This document shows positions 14,875 to 22,956 of a stretch of 26,095 nucleotides of DNA, piece by piece. Source of the DNA: Ruminococcus sp. (GTDB lineage: Bacteria; Bacillota; Clostridia; Oscillospirales; Ruminococcaceae). The position numbers and the translations under genes are program-made. The notes below the pieces were generated by a model that saw only the letters and a list, made by a program, of their open reading frames with translations, did not search any database and was not told the DNA's origin. The stretch is taken from the NCBI GenBank assembly GCA_017622635.1, contig JAGAQS010000308.1, positions 1 to 26,095 on the forward strand, given 5' to 3'. The stretch's first letter is position 1, and each line of letters starts with the position of its first letter.

Positions 14875-17469
14875 ATGAATCTTAATGGACTGTCTGCAAA
14901 AGAGGTTGAAGAAAGCCGTAAAAAACACGGTACAAATGACCTGACACAAATTCCGCCCGACCCACTTTGGAAAAAAATTCTTGAGGGTTTCAAAGACCCG
15001 ATGATTATGATTCTGATTGTGGCATTGATAGTACAGGTGGTACTTGTCTGTATGGGACAAGCCGAATGGTTTGAACCCGTCGGCGTTCTGATTGCAATTC
15101 TCATTGCAAACGGTGTTTCGTCAATCAGTGAGTATAAACAGGAAAACAAGGCTTCCGCTCTAAAAGAGGAGGAAGAAGCAAAGGAGACCGCAAAGGTTAT
15201 CCGTGACGGAAAACTTTCGGAAATTCATGTAAGTGAAGTTGTTGTCGGAGACATTATTTATCTTCAGGCAGGTGACAAAATCGCCGCCGACGGTGAAATA
15301 GTCGAGGGCGAAGTAAAGGTTGACCAGGCTGCACTTAACGGTGAGACCGAAGAAGCCGAAAAGCGTCCTGTCAATTCGGGCGAAAGCTATGATATAAAAG
15401 ACCTGCTGAACAAACACTATGCTTACCGTGGTACTGTTGTATGTGGCGGTGAAGCTCACATGGAAGTTAAAGTTGTAGGCGACAAGACGTTATTCGGTGA
15501 ACTTGCACTTGAAGTACAGGAAGACCAGCGTGCAACACCTTTACAGGTAAAGCTTGCAAAACTTGCAAAACAGATTTCTACTTTCGGTTACATTGGTGCT
15601 ATTGCCATTATTATATGTACGATATTACAGACAGTTATCGGCGGAGGAGCTCCCGATTCTGCTATTGGTTGGGTTAAACTTGTAATGAACGCCATTACAG
15701 TGGCAGTTACAATTATAGTCTGTGCAGTTCCTGAGGGGCTGCCGATGCTTACTTCAATACTTCTTTCATTCCAGAGTCTTAAAATGTCGAAAGATAACGT
15801 ACTTGTCAGAAAGATAAACGGTCTTGAAACGGCAGGAAGTCTCAGTCTGCTTTACAGTGATAAAACAGGTACTATTACAGAGGGTAAGCTTTCAGTAGTT
15901 GAGTTTATCACAGGTGACATTAAAAAATTCAGCAAACTTTCGGATACATCTGCAAAGTTTTTTGATGATATTGTAATTGGTGCAGGTGTAAACAACAGTG
16001 CGGCAGCAAGTGACGGAAACGTTATCGGCGGTAACAGTACTGACCGTGCATTGATGCATTTCATTATGGACGCAAAGGCAGAAAACAAAATCAACAAGGA
16101 CGAAGCTGTAAAATTCAGTCCGTTCGATTCAACAAAGAAGATGTCAAGTGTAACTGTTTCAAGGAACGGTAAAAACTGTACTTATGTAAAGGGTGCACCT
16201 GAAAAGCTTCTTTTAAGATGTACACAGTATGTTGATTCCGACGGAAATATAAATCCTCTTACAAATCATGATGCAATTACCGGATACATTGACGAACAGG
16301 CAGCACGTTCAATGCGACTTCTTGCCGTTGCAAAGCGTGACGGTGACAGCGATGAGGGTGATTTGACACTTGTATGTATTCTCTGTATAAGAGACAATGT
16401 ACGTAAAGAGGCTGTTGACGCTATCAAGGAAGTACAGGACGCAGGTATTCAGGTTGTAATGGTAACGGGTGACAGAAAGGAAACTGCCGTTGCTATCGCA
16501 AAGGAAGCAGGTCTTATCAGAAAAGACACAGATGTTGCACTTACGTCGGCTGAACTCAATGAAAAATCAGACGAAGAACTTAAAAAGGTTATTCCGAATC
16601 TCCGAGTTGTTGCACGTGCATTGCCTACCGACAAGAGCCGTCTTGTGCGTTGTGCTCAGGAACTTGACTACGTTGTAGGTATGACGGGCGACGGTGTAAA
16701 CGATTCACCCGCACTTAAAAAGGCAGACGTTGGTTTTGCAATGGGTAGCGGTACTGAAGTTGCAAAGGAAGCAGGAGACATTACAATTCTTGATGATAAC
16801 TTCTCATCAATAGCAAAAGCTATACTGTACGGACGTACAATGTTCAAGGGTATCAGAAAGTTCCTCATATTCCAGCTTACAGTTAACGTTGCGGCAGTTC
16901 TTACCTGTTTCATTGGTCCTCTTCTGGGTGAACCGACTATGCTGACAGTTATTCAGCTTCTTCTTGTAAATCTCGCTATGGATACACTCGCCGCTATTGC
17001 ATTCGGAAGTGAACCCGCACTTAAAGAGTACATGAAAGACAGACCGATTCCACGAAATGAAAGTATTGTAAGCAAATCAATGCTTATACAGGTAATTATC
17101 AGCGGACTTTATATAACAGCACTTTGCCTTGTTATCCGTTTTGTTCCTGCAATCCGTGATATTTTCGGCGGTGTTGACAATACCTATCTGTGTTCGGCAG
17201 TTTTTGCAACATTTATGATGGCTATTACTTTCAACGGTTTCAATGCACGTACTGAAAAAATAAATGTATTTGAACATATGGGAAGAAATAAAAATTTCCT
17301 TATTGTAATGGTTTCACTTCTTATTATTCAGTTTGTATTTGTAACATTCGGCGGTAAGTTCCTCAGTGTTGAGGCACTTAACGTAAAGACATGGTTAATT
17401 TGTATCGCACTTGCATTTATGGTAATTCCGATTGACATAATACGCAAGGCAGTTACTAAAAAAAAGTAA
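14875..17469 (+). CDS. PMCA-type Ca2+-transporting P-type ATPase
   Basis: This is an 864-residue P2-type ATPase, expected to export Ca2+ from the cytosol. The phosphorylated Asp329 lies in SDKTGT. Membrane Ca2+ ligands match the plasma-membrane (PMCA) class: Glu287 in PEGL (M4) and Asn699 and Asp703 in NLAMDT (M6). The actuator motif reads NGET (Asn155-Gly-Glu157) instead of TGES, keeping the essential Glu. The hinge MTGDGVNDSPALKKADVG is intact. The ATG at 14875 is chosen for its AAGGAG site; upstream in-frame codons would add a hydrophobic leader without RBS support. It is first in the ter operon and only 12 bases before terD, tying Ca2+ export to the TerD proteins. Confidence 0.92.
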   Translation: MNLNGLSAKEVEESRKKHGTNDLTQIPPDPLWKKILEGFKDPMIMILIVALIVQVVLVCMGQAEWFEPVGVLIAILIANGVSSISEYKQENKASALKEEEEAKETAKVIRDGKLSEIHVSEVVVGDIIYLQAGDKIAADGEIVEGEVKVDQAALNGETEEAEKRPVNSGESYDIKDLLNKHYAYRGTVVCGGEAHMEVKVVGDKTLFGELALEVQEDQRATPLQVKLAKLAKQISTFGYIGAIAIIICTILQTVIGGGAPDSAIGWVKLVMNAITVAVTIIVCAVPEGLPMLTSILLSFQSLKMSKDNVLVRKINGLETAGSLSLLYSDKTGTITEGKLSVVEFITGDIKKFSKLSDTSAKFFDDIVIGAGVNNSAAASDGNVIGGNSTDRALMHFIMDAKAENKINKDEAVKFSPFDSTKKMSSVTVSRNGKNCTYVKGAPEKLLLRCTQYVDSDGNINPLTNHDAITGYIDEQAARSMRLLAVAKRDGDSDEGDLTLVCILCIRDNVRKEAVDAIKEVQDAGIQVVMVTGDRKETAVAIAKEAGLIRKDTDVALTSAELNEKSDEELKKVIPNLRVVARALPTDKSRLVRCAQELDYVVGMTGDGVNDSPALKKADVGFAMGSGTEVAKEAGDITILDDNFSSIAKAILYGRTMFKGIRKFLIFQLTVNVAAVLTCFIGPLLGEPTMLTVIQLLLVNLAMDTLAAIAFGSEPALKEYMKDRPIPRNESIVSKSMLIQVIISGLYITALCLVIRFVPAIRDIFGGVDNTYLCSAVFATFMMAITFNGFNARTEKINVFEHMGRNKNFLIVMVSLLIIQFVFVTFGGKFLSVEALNVKTWLICIALAFMVIPIDIIRKAVTKKK

Positions 17470-17481
17470 AGGAGGAAAAAC

Positions 17482-18096
17482 ATGAGTATTAATCTTCAGA
17501 AAGGACAGAAAATTGACCTTACAAAAGGCGGTGGCGGTCTTAAAAAAGTAATGGTCGGACTCGGCTGGGACGAAGTGAAAAAAGGCGGAGGCGGTTTCCT
17601 GAGCATATTCAAACAACAGCCACAGGACATTGACTGTGATGCATCTGTTATAATCTGCGGAAACAACGGAAAGATTATCAGCAATGACATAAAACAGTGT
17701 GTTGTCTATTACGGAAATCTCAGACACTCCAGCGGTGCAATTGTTCATCAGGGTGACAATCTCACGGGTGCAGGTGACGGAGATGACGAGCAGATTATGA
17801 TTGATATAAGCCGTCTGCCGTCAGAAGTGGGAAAGCTTGTATTTGTTGTAAATATCTATGACGCACGCACAAGGGGTCAGCATTTCGGACTTATCGAAAA
17901 CGCTTTCATCAGGCTTGTGAATATGGAAAACAATCAGGAAATATGCCGTTTCAATCTTTCGGAAAATTACAATAACATGACAGGACTTGTTGTAGGGGAA
18001 ATATATCGCAAAGGCAATGAATGGAAGTTCAACGCTATCGGTCAGCCTGTTCAGGAAGCAAGCAGACTTGATGCATTAATTGCACTTTACAGATAA
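17482..18096 (+). CDS. TerD-family protein, first copy
   Basis: This is a 204-residue cytosolic TerD-domain protein. TerD domains are Ca2+-binding beta-sandwich proteins of tellurite and chemical stress systems. The family start NLQKGQKIDL, the MVGLGWD block, the Ca2+-binding motif GDNLTGAGDGDDE (about residues 92-104) and the closing EWKFNAIGQP block are present. It differs from the second copy by Gly-rich insertions (KGGGG twice) and an 'SIFKQQPQ' insert before DIDCDAS, which replaces DFDLDAS. RBS AAAGGAGG overlaps the end of the ATPase gene, indicating co-expression. Which ter letter (terD, terE or terZ) applies cannot be told. Confidence 0.9.
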   Translation: MSINLQKGQKIDLTKGGGGLKKVMVGLGWDEVKKGGGGFLSIFKQQPQDIDCDASVIICGNNGKIISNDIKQCVVYYGNLRHSSGAIVHQGDNLTGAGDGDDEQIMIDISRLPSEVGKLVFVVNIYDARTRGQHFGLIENAFIRLVNMENNQEICRFNLSENYNNMTGLVVGEIYRKGNEWKFNAIGQPVQEASRLDALIALYR

Positions 18097-18109
18097 TATG
18101 TCTTGAATC

Positions 18110-18165
18110 TGCGGAGAAGTTTTCACTTTAACATCATATGTGAAAAAATTTCTCCGCATTTTTTT
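18110..18165 (+). terminator. Internal hairpin/attenuator between the two terD genes
   Basis: A two-part stem (18110-18118 with 18150-18158, then 18120-18126 with 18140-18146) is followed by seven T. It has the form of an intrinsic terminator inside the operon and would reduce expression of the signalling genes relative to the ATPase and first terD. Confidence 0.7.
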
Positions 18166-18190
18166 AAAAATAAAAAGGAGGAAATTTATT

Positions 18191-18775
18191 ATGGCAATCA
18201 ATTTACAGAAGGGTCAGCGTGTGGCTCTCGACAATTCAATGAAACTCGCTCTTGTTGGTCTCGGCTGGGACACAAACCGTTATGACGGAGGTTATGATTT
18301 TGACCTTGACGCATCTGCTTTTCTTCTCAGTGAAAACGGAAAGCTTCTCAAAGATGAGGATTTTGTTTTTTACAATAATCTCAACGGCAGAGACGGTGCT
18401 GTTGTTCATACGGGCGACAACCTTACAGGTGACGGCGAGGGTGACGACGAAGTTATTCTTATTGACTTCACAAAAATCCCGTCTGAAATCAAGAAGATAG
18501 CTATATGTGTAACCATTCATGAAGCAGATATCAGAAGACAGAATTTCGGTCAGGTATCAAACGCTTATATCAGAGTTGCAAAAATGGCTGACGAATTTGA
18601 TACAGTCGGTGAACCCGTACTTAAATTTGACCTTGAAGAAGAATTTTCGATTGAAACCGCACTTGTTGTAGCTGAATTTTATTACAAAAACGGTGAATGG
18701 AAGTTCAACGCTATAGCATCGGGATATCAGGGCGGACTTGAAGCAATTGTACGTTCATACGGTGGAAACGTCTGA
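18191..18775 (+). CDS. terD: TerD-family protein, second copy
   Basis: This is a 194-residue canonical Ter[15 protein letters not shown] start, [23 protein letters not shown], the Ca2+ motif [13 protein letters not shown] and the C-terminal [16 protein letters not shown] block, with family-typical length. The ATG at 18191 is chosen by its AAAAAGGAGG site and by alignment with the first copy; an upstream in-frame ATG at 18140 lies inside the attenuator hairpin. It is probably a cytosolic Ca2+-binding adaptor acting with the kinase, vWA and phosphatase proteins downstream. Confidence 0.93.
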   Translation: MAINLQKGQRVALDNSMKLALVGLGWDTNRYDGGYDFDLDASAFLLSENGKLLKDEDFVFYNNLNGRDGAVVHTGDNLTGDGEGDDEVILIDFTKIPSEIKKIAICVTIHEADIRRQNFGQVSNAYIRVAKMADEFDTVGEPVLKFDLEEEFSIETALVVAEFYYKNGEWKFNAIASGYQGGLEAIVRSYGGNV

Positions 18776-18790
18776 AAGGAGATGTAATAT

Positions 18791-20095
18791 TTGAAAGAGT
18801 TTTCAAAGGGACAGAAAATAAAAATCAAGGACGGCGGAGAACTTGAAATTATTGAAAAACTCGGTGAAGGCGGACAGGGAATAGTTTACAGGGCATCATA
18901 CAACGGCAAGGAGTACGCTTTGAAATGGTATTTTGTAAACAAGCTGAAAGACCCTAAGCTTTTTTACATGAATATTGAAAACAATATAAGAAAAGGTGCT
19001 CCGACAGATGCGTTTTTATGGCCTCTTGAAATTACCGAATATTTTGAGGGAAGTTTTGGTTATCTTATGAAACTCCGTCCGAAAGAGTACGAAGATTTTT
19101 CAAAATTCCTGCGTGCAAAGGTACATTTTTCGGGAATCGAGGCAGTAATAAATGCGGCACTCCGTATTACTACAGGATTCAGAGTACTTCATAACAAGGG
19201 ATTCAGCTATCAGGACCTTAATGACGGAAACTTCTTTGTAAATGCCGATAACGGTGATGTACTTATATGTGACAACGATAACGTTGCAGAGTACGGAAAG
19301 GCTTTCGGAATTGCGGGAAAGTGTCGTTATATGGCACCCGAAGTGGTAACGGGCAAGAAAAAGCCTGATATTCATACGGACAGATTTTCTCTTGCCGTTG
19401 TACTGTATATGCTTATTTTTGTCAATCACCCTCTTGAGGGAGAAAGAACACTGAAATTCCCATGTCTTACCGAAGAACTTGAGCGTAAATTCTACGGAAG
19501 TGAACCTGTATTTGTATTTGACAGGAATAATTCACAGAACAGACCCGTTGCGGATATGCACAAGAATGAAATAAAACTGTGGTCACTCTATCCCGACTTT
19601 GTGAAAGAAGCGTTTCAGGAAGTATTCAGTAGGGAGTCAATGATTGGCAGTAATACAGAACACCGTGTAACAGAGAAAAAGTGGCAGGAAATATTTATAA
19701 GACTCCGTGACTGTCTTGTGAAGTGTCCGTCATGCAACAATGAAACTTTTCTCAGTCTTTCACAGCCTGAATCAAAGTGTGTATGCTGTGGCAAAACCAT
19801 TGAAAAGCCGTTTGTTCTGAAAGTAAAGAAGAATGAGGTTGCACTTATGCCTGCCAAAAAGATTTATGCCTGCCATACGGTGTATGACAGTGAAGATTAC
19901 AGTCAGGCAGTGGGCGAGGTAGTTTTAAGCAGAAGTGTACCTGCCGTATCGGGTCTTAAAAATAATTCAGGTCGTGCATGGACGGCAGTCGCACCGAACG
20001 GAGCGGCAAAAAGTTATGAAAGCGGACAGGTTATAAAACTTGTCAGGGGTCTTAAAATAAGATTCGGAAATGATAATGACGGTGAGATTTTATAA
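18791..20095 (+). CDS. Serine/threonine-kinase-like protein with zinc ribbon (TerY-P triad kinase)
   Basis: This is a 434-residue protein. The kinase domain (about 18-300) has the glycine loop GEGGQGIVY (25-33), ATP-binding Lys45 (YALKW), a catalytic loop YQDLNDGN (Asp142, Asn147) where YQD replaces HRD, a metal loop DND (Asp161) in place of DFG, and MAPE (181-184). Key catalytic residues are kept, so it may be active. A Cys4 zinc ribbon follows (CPSC at 312-315, CVCCGK about 333-338), then a roughly 95-residue beta-rich C-terminal region. Such kinases form the TerY-P triad with vWA and PP2C proteins, the next two genes. The start is TTG with AAAGGAGATG upstream. Confidence 0.85.
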   Translation: MKEFSKGQKIKIKDGGELEIIEKLGEGGQGIVYRASYNGKEYALKWYFVNKLKDPKLFYMNIENNIRKGAPTDAFLWPLEITEYFEGSFGYLMKLRPKEYEDFSKFLRAKVHFSGIEAVINAALRITTGFRVLHNKGFSYQDLNDGNFFVNADNGDVLICDNDNVAEYGKAFGIAGKCRYMAPEVVTGKKKPDIHTDRFSLAVVLYMLIFVNHPLEGERTLKFPCLTEELERKFYGSEPVFVFDRNNSQNRPVADMHKNEIKLWSLYPDFVKEAFQEVFSRESMIGSNTEHRVTEKKWQEIFIRLRDCLVKCPSCNNETFLSLSQPESKCVCCGKTIEKPFVLKVKKNEVALMPAKKIYACHTVYDSEDYSQAVGEVVLSRSVPAVSGLKNNSGRAWTAVAPNGAAKSYESGQVIKLVRGLKIRFGNDNDGEIL

Positions 20096-20117
20096 ATTGT
20101 AAGAGAGGTTTTGTTAA

Positions 20118-20876
20118 ATGGGATTATATGATGAGACAGTCGAAGTTCCGAGAAGAACTATGGTACTTTTCTTTGTTGTCGATACATCGGGAAGTATGAG
20201 CGGAAGCAAAATAGGAACGGTAAACAGTGCGATTGAGGACATTATACCCGAAATTGCCGATATTTCCGACAGTAACGCAGACGCACAGATTAAGATAGCC
20301 GCACTTCAGTTTTCGACGGGTGCAAAGTGGCTTGACAGTCAGCCCGTTTCAGCAGAAAATTTTGTATGGAATTATCTTGATGCGTCAGGAGTTACAGACC
20401 TTGGCGAAGCGTGTCAGCAACTCAATGAAAAACTTTCAAGAGCGGCATTCATGAATGATGCCACAGGTTCTTTTGCACCTGCAATATTCCTTATGTCCGA
20501 CGGTGAACCGACTGACAACTACAGATATGGTCTTGACAAGCTTAAACAGAATAACTGGTTTAAGAAAGCGATAAAGGTTGCCATAGCAATAGGCGACGAT
20601 GCGAATAAAAACGTACTTGCGGAATTTGCAGGTAACTCCGAAGCGGTAATAGACGTTACAAGCCCTAAAGAACTCAGAAAATGGATACAGTTTGTAACGG
20701 TACGTGCCTCTGAAATCGGAAGCAAGAGTTCAAATGCGGGTTCAAATTCAGATTCGGGAAAAAATGAAATTGAAACAAAGCAGGACATTATGATTCAGGA
20801 AATTCAGTCACAGAAAGAAGACGTTGAGTGGCAGGAAGAAAACCCGTTTGATGATGATGACAGCCTTCAGTGGTAA
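20118..20876 (+). CDS. terY: TerY-type von Willebrand factor A protein
   Basis: This is a 252-residue cytosolic vWA protein with an intact MIDAS metal site: DTSGSMSG, the Thr loop (GVTDLGEA) and SDGEPTD. It matches TerY from the triad found with kinases and PP2C phosphatases in Ter systems, where it is thought to be a metal-dependent scaffold. The C-terminus (about 205-252) is acidic and low complexity (QEENPFDDDDSLQW). It lacks the Cys-rich TerY-C domain; that domain is a separate gene at 24436. It lies 22 bases after the kinase and 18 before the phosphatase. Confidence 0.88.
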   Translation: MGLYDETVEVPRRTMVLFFVVDTSGSMSGSKIGTVNSAIEDIIPEIADISDSNADAQIKIAALQFSTGAKWLDSQPVSAENFVWNYLDASGVTDLGEACQQLNEKLSRAAFMNDATGSFAPAIFLMSDGEPTDNYRYGLDKLKQNNWFKKAIKVAIAIGDDANKNVLAEFAGNSEAVIDVTSPKELRKWIQFVTVRASEIGSKSSNAGSNSDSGKNEIETKQDIMIQEIQSQKEDVEWQEENPFDDDDSLQW

Positions 20877-20894
20877 TATCGGGGGTAATATTTT

Positions 20895-22880
20895 ATGAAT
20901 ATGAAAACCTTTGATATATCGGTACTGGGAGCAAGTCATATAAAAAAAGGGACAGTATGTCAGGACTATTCTATTTCAAATTCCAATAATAAATGGTCCT
21001 ACGCTGTTGTATGTGACGGTCACGGCGGAGGCGATTATGTAAGGAGTAATAAAGGTTCTGAATTTGGCTGTAAATCCGCTGAATTTATGATAAATTCAAT
21101 GATGAGTCAAATAAGCAGTGAAAAGTTTTTCAGTGAAAGTGAGTCACTGCTGTGTACACTTGAAAAGCGTATTATAAAAAAATGGCGTGAGACGGTTGAA
21201 GCACATTACAGAAACAACCCTTTTACCGATTCCGAATTAAGCCGTGTATCCGCAAAGGCTTATGATAAATATAAGAACGGAAATATATACAGTGCATACG
21301 GAACTACTCTTGTTGCCGTTGTAATGACGCATGATTATTGGTTTGGTATCCAGATTGGAGACGGTAAACTGATAACGGTTGACCGCAACGGAAATTTCAG
21401 TCAGCCCGTTCCTGAAAATCCTGCGTGTTTTGCAAATGCTACAACTTCAATGTGTGATGATGATGCATTTGAAAATTTCCGTGGTTGTTTCAGCTGTGAC
21501 AATCCGGAATATTATAATGCGAAAATCAACAATATTCCCGATATAGAGAAGAAAAACCATTTTGTCGCATACGGCAGGGAATTACCGTCGGCGGTTATTG
21601 TAAGTTCGGACGGAGTTGACAACTGTTTTAAAGAAGATGAACAGATGTACAATTTCTATAAAACCGTTCTATATTCTTTCGGTACGTCTGATTTTTACGA
21701 AGCTGAAAACAGTTTGAAAGGTTATCTCCCGAAACTTTCCGAAAAGGGAAGCGGTGACGATATTTCGGTTTCGGCAATACTTGATATGGATATTATTCCC
21801 GAGCTTCCCATAGTAAAGGAATATGACATGAACGAGCAGAGACAGAAAGTCGTTGACGCTAAACGCAGGGAACAGGAAGCCAATGAGGCGGAAAAGAGAA
21901 TTGTAGCTGAAAGGGTTGCAAGACTTGACAGAGAAAAACTTGCGGAAATGCAGGGAAAAATAGACCTGCTTGAAAAAAGCAGAAAACAGATTGAAGAATT
22001 TTTTAAAAAATCTGAAGAAGAAAACAGAGAATTGAGTAAATCATTAAGAAAAACCAACACGGAACTTCAACGGCTTGACAAAGAATATAATGCTTTGGAA
22101 AACGATTATAATTCCCTCCGCAGAGATTTACGCAGAGTGTCTGATTCAGTAAAGATATGTCATAACTGTGGAATAATTTCACTTGGCAGAAGCAGATGTT
22201 GCAATAGGTGTGGGGAAATTGTAACGGAGTACAGAAAGTATACTGAAAAGAAAGATAAATCACGTAACAGGAGAATGTTTGATAATACTTCCGACCCGTA
22301 TTTTGTCAACCCCTATCCCGATAAATTTGATATTCCTGACGGTAACACTGTAAGAAAGAATACTGATATAGATGTGCTGATTGCAGAGGAAGATAAACAA
22401 CGTCAGGAAAAGATTCAGAAAATCAAAGAAAGTTCAGACGAAAATCGCAAGGAAACAAATAAAATATCTTTGGATAAAGATTATAATATTCCGAGTGAAT
22501 TTGAACCGTATGATTTTACAAGTGAAAAAACAAACACGGATACCGAAAATATTAATACATCTGAAAATAATGACGTATATGAAGATTCAGTAAAAAGCGA
22601 ACCCGAAGAAACAATTTTTGCAGACCGTGAAACAAATACGGATACTGATGATTTCAATGTACCTGAAAACAATGATGTATATGAAGATTCGGAAAAAAGT
22701 GAACCCGAAGAAACAATTTTTGTAGACCGTGGAACAAATACGGATACCGACGGTTTCAATATACCTGAAAATACTGATATACATGAAGATTCGGAAGAAA
22801 ATAAATCCGATAAAAATGATAATGATGACGACGACGATTTTGTTCCGAAAATCATAGAGAACGGAATATTGGACGACTGA
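20895..22880 (+). CDS. PP2C-like phosphatase with coiled coil, zinc ribbon and C-terminal repeats
   Basis: This is a 661-residue protein. Residues about 1-300 form a PP2C domain: metal ligands in CDGHGG (Asp41), IGDG, SSDGVDN and GSGDDIS, expected to remove phosphate from Ser/Thr. Residues about 305-415 form a charged coiled coil. A zinc ribbon starts at Cys422 (CHNCG...CCNRCG). Then comes a long disordered acidic tail with three 34-residue tandem repeats (from 546) and an Asp-rich end. The phosphatase would oppose the kinase two genes upstream. It has no signal peptide or membrane segment. A second ATG at 20901 is also possible. RBS GGGGGT. Confidence 0.85.
   Translation: MNMKTFDISVLGASHIKKGTVCQDYSISNSNNKWSYAVVCDGHGGGDYVRSNKGSEFGCKSAEFMINSMMSQISSEKFFSESESLLCTLEKRIIKKWRETVEAHYRNNPFTDSELSRVSAKAYDKYKNGNIYSAYGTTLVAVVMTHDYWFGIQIGDGKLITVDRNGNFSQPVPENPACFANATTSMCDDDAFENFRGCFSCDNPEYYNAKINNIPDIEKKNHFVAYGRELPSAVIVSSDGVDNCFKEDEQMYNFYKTVLYSFGTSDFYEAENSLKGYLPKLSEKGSGDDISVSAILDMDIIPELPIVKEYDMNEQRQKVVDAKRREQEANEAEKRIVAERVARLDREKLAEMQGKIDLLEKSRKQIEEFFKKSEEENRELSKSLRKTNTELQRLDKEYNALENDYNSLRRDLRRVSDSVKICHNCGIISLGRSRCCNRCGEIVTEYRKYTEKKDKSRNRRMFDNTSDPYFVNPYPDKFDIPDGNTVRKNTDIDVLIAEEDKQRQEKIQKIKESSDENRKETNKISLDKDYNIPSEFEPYDFTSEKTNTDTENINTSENNDVYEDSVKSEPEETIFADRETNTDTDDFNVPENNDVYEDSEKSEPEETIFVDRGTNTDTDGFNIPENTDIHEDSEENKSDKNDNDDDDDFVPKIIENGILDD
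22530..22800 (+). repeat. 102-bp in-frame tandem repeat in the phosphatase gene
   Basis: Two full 102-base units (starting 22530 and 22632) and a partial third (from 22734) encode TNTDT..N...ENNDVYEDS followed by KSEPEETIF.DR. The units differ at several codons, including silent positions, so the duplication is not very recent. The repeat product is acidic and probably disordered. Confidence 0.85.
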
Positions 22881-22900
22881 AATCAAAGATAAAATAATTA

Positions 22901-22942
22901 TGCGGATATATTTGTTTTTGTCAACGATGTATCCGCATTTTT
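22901..22942 (+). terminator. Internal hairpin/attenuator before the LRR gene
   Basis: An 8-bp perfect stem TGCGGATA/TATCCGCA (22901-22908 with 22930-22937) with a 21-base loop is followed by five T. It resembles the hairpin at 18110 in position and form. The long loop and short T tract suggest partial termination. Confidence 0.55.
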
Positions 22943-22956
22943 CAGGAGGTGAATAA

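Noticed and set aside
18140..18190. Upstream ATG for the second terD
   Set aside because: It lies in the 3' arm of the attenuator hairpin and adds a basic stretch absent from TerD proteins; the ATG at 18191 has a proper ribosome binding site.
22530..22800. CRISPR-like array
   Set aside because: The repeats are 102 bases, contiguous without spacers, and in frame in a coding sequence.
22481..22886. Ser/Phe/Val-rich minus-strand frames opposite the phosphatase repeats
   Set aside because: The apparent repeated protein is simply the antisense of the in-frame 102-bp repeats.
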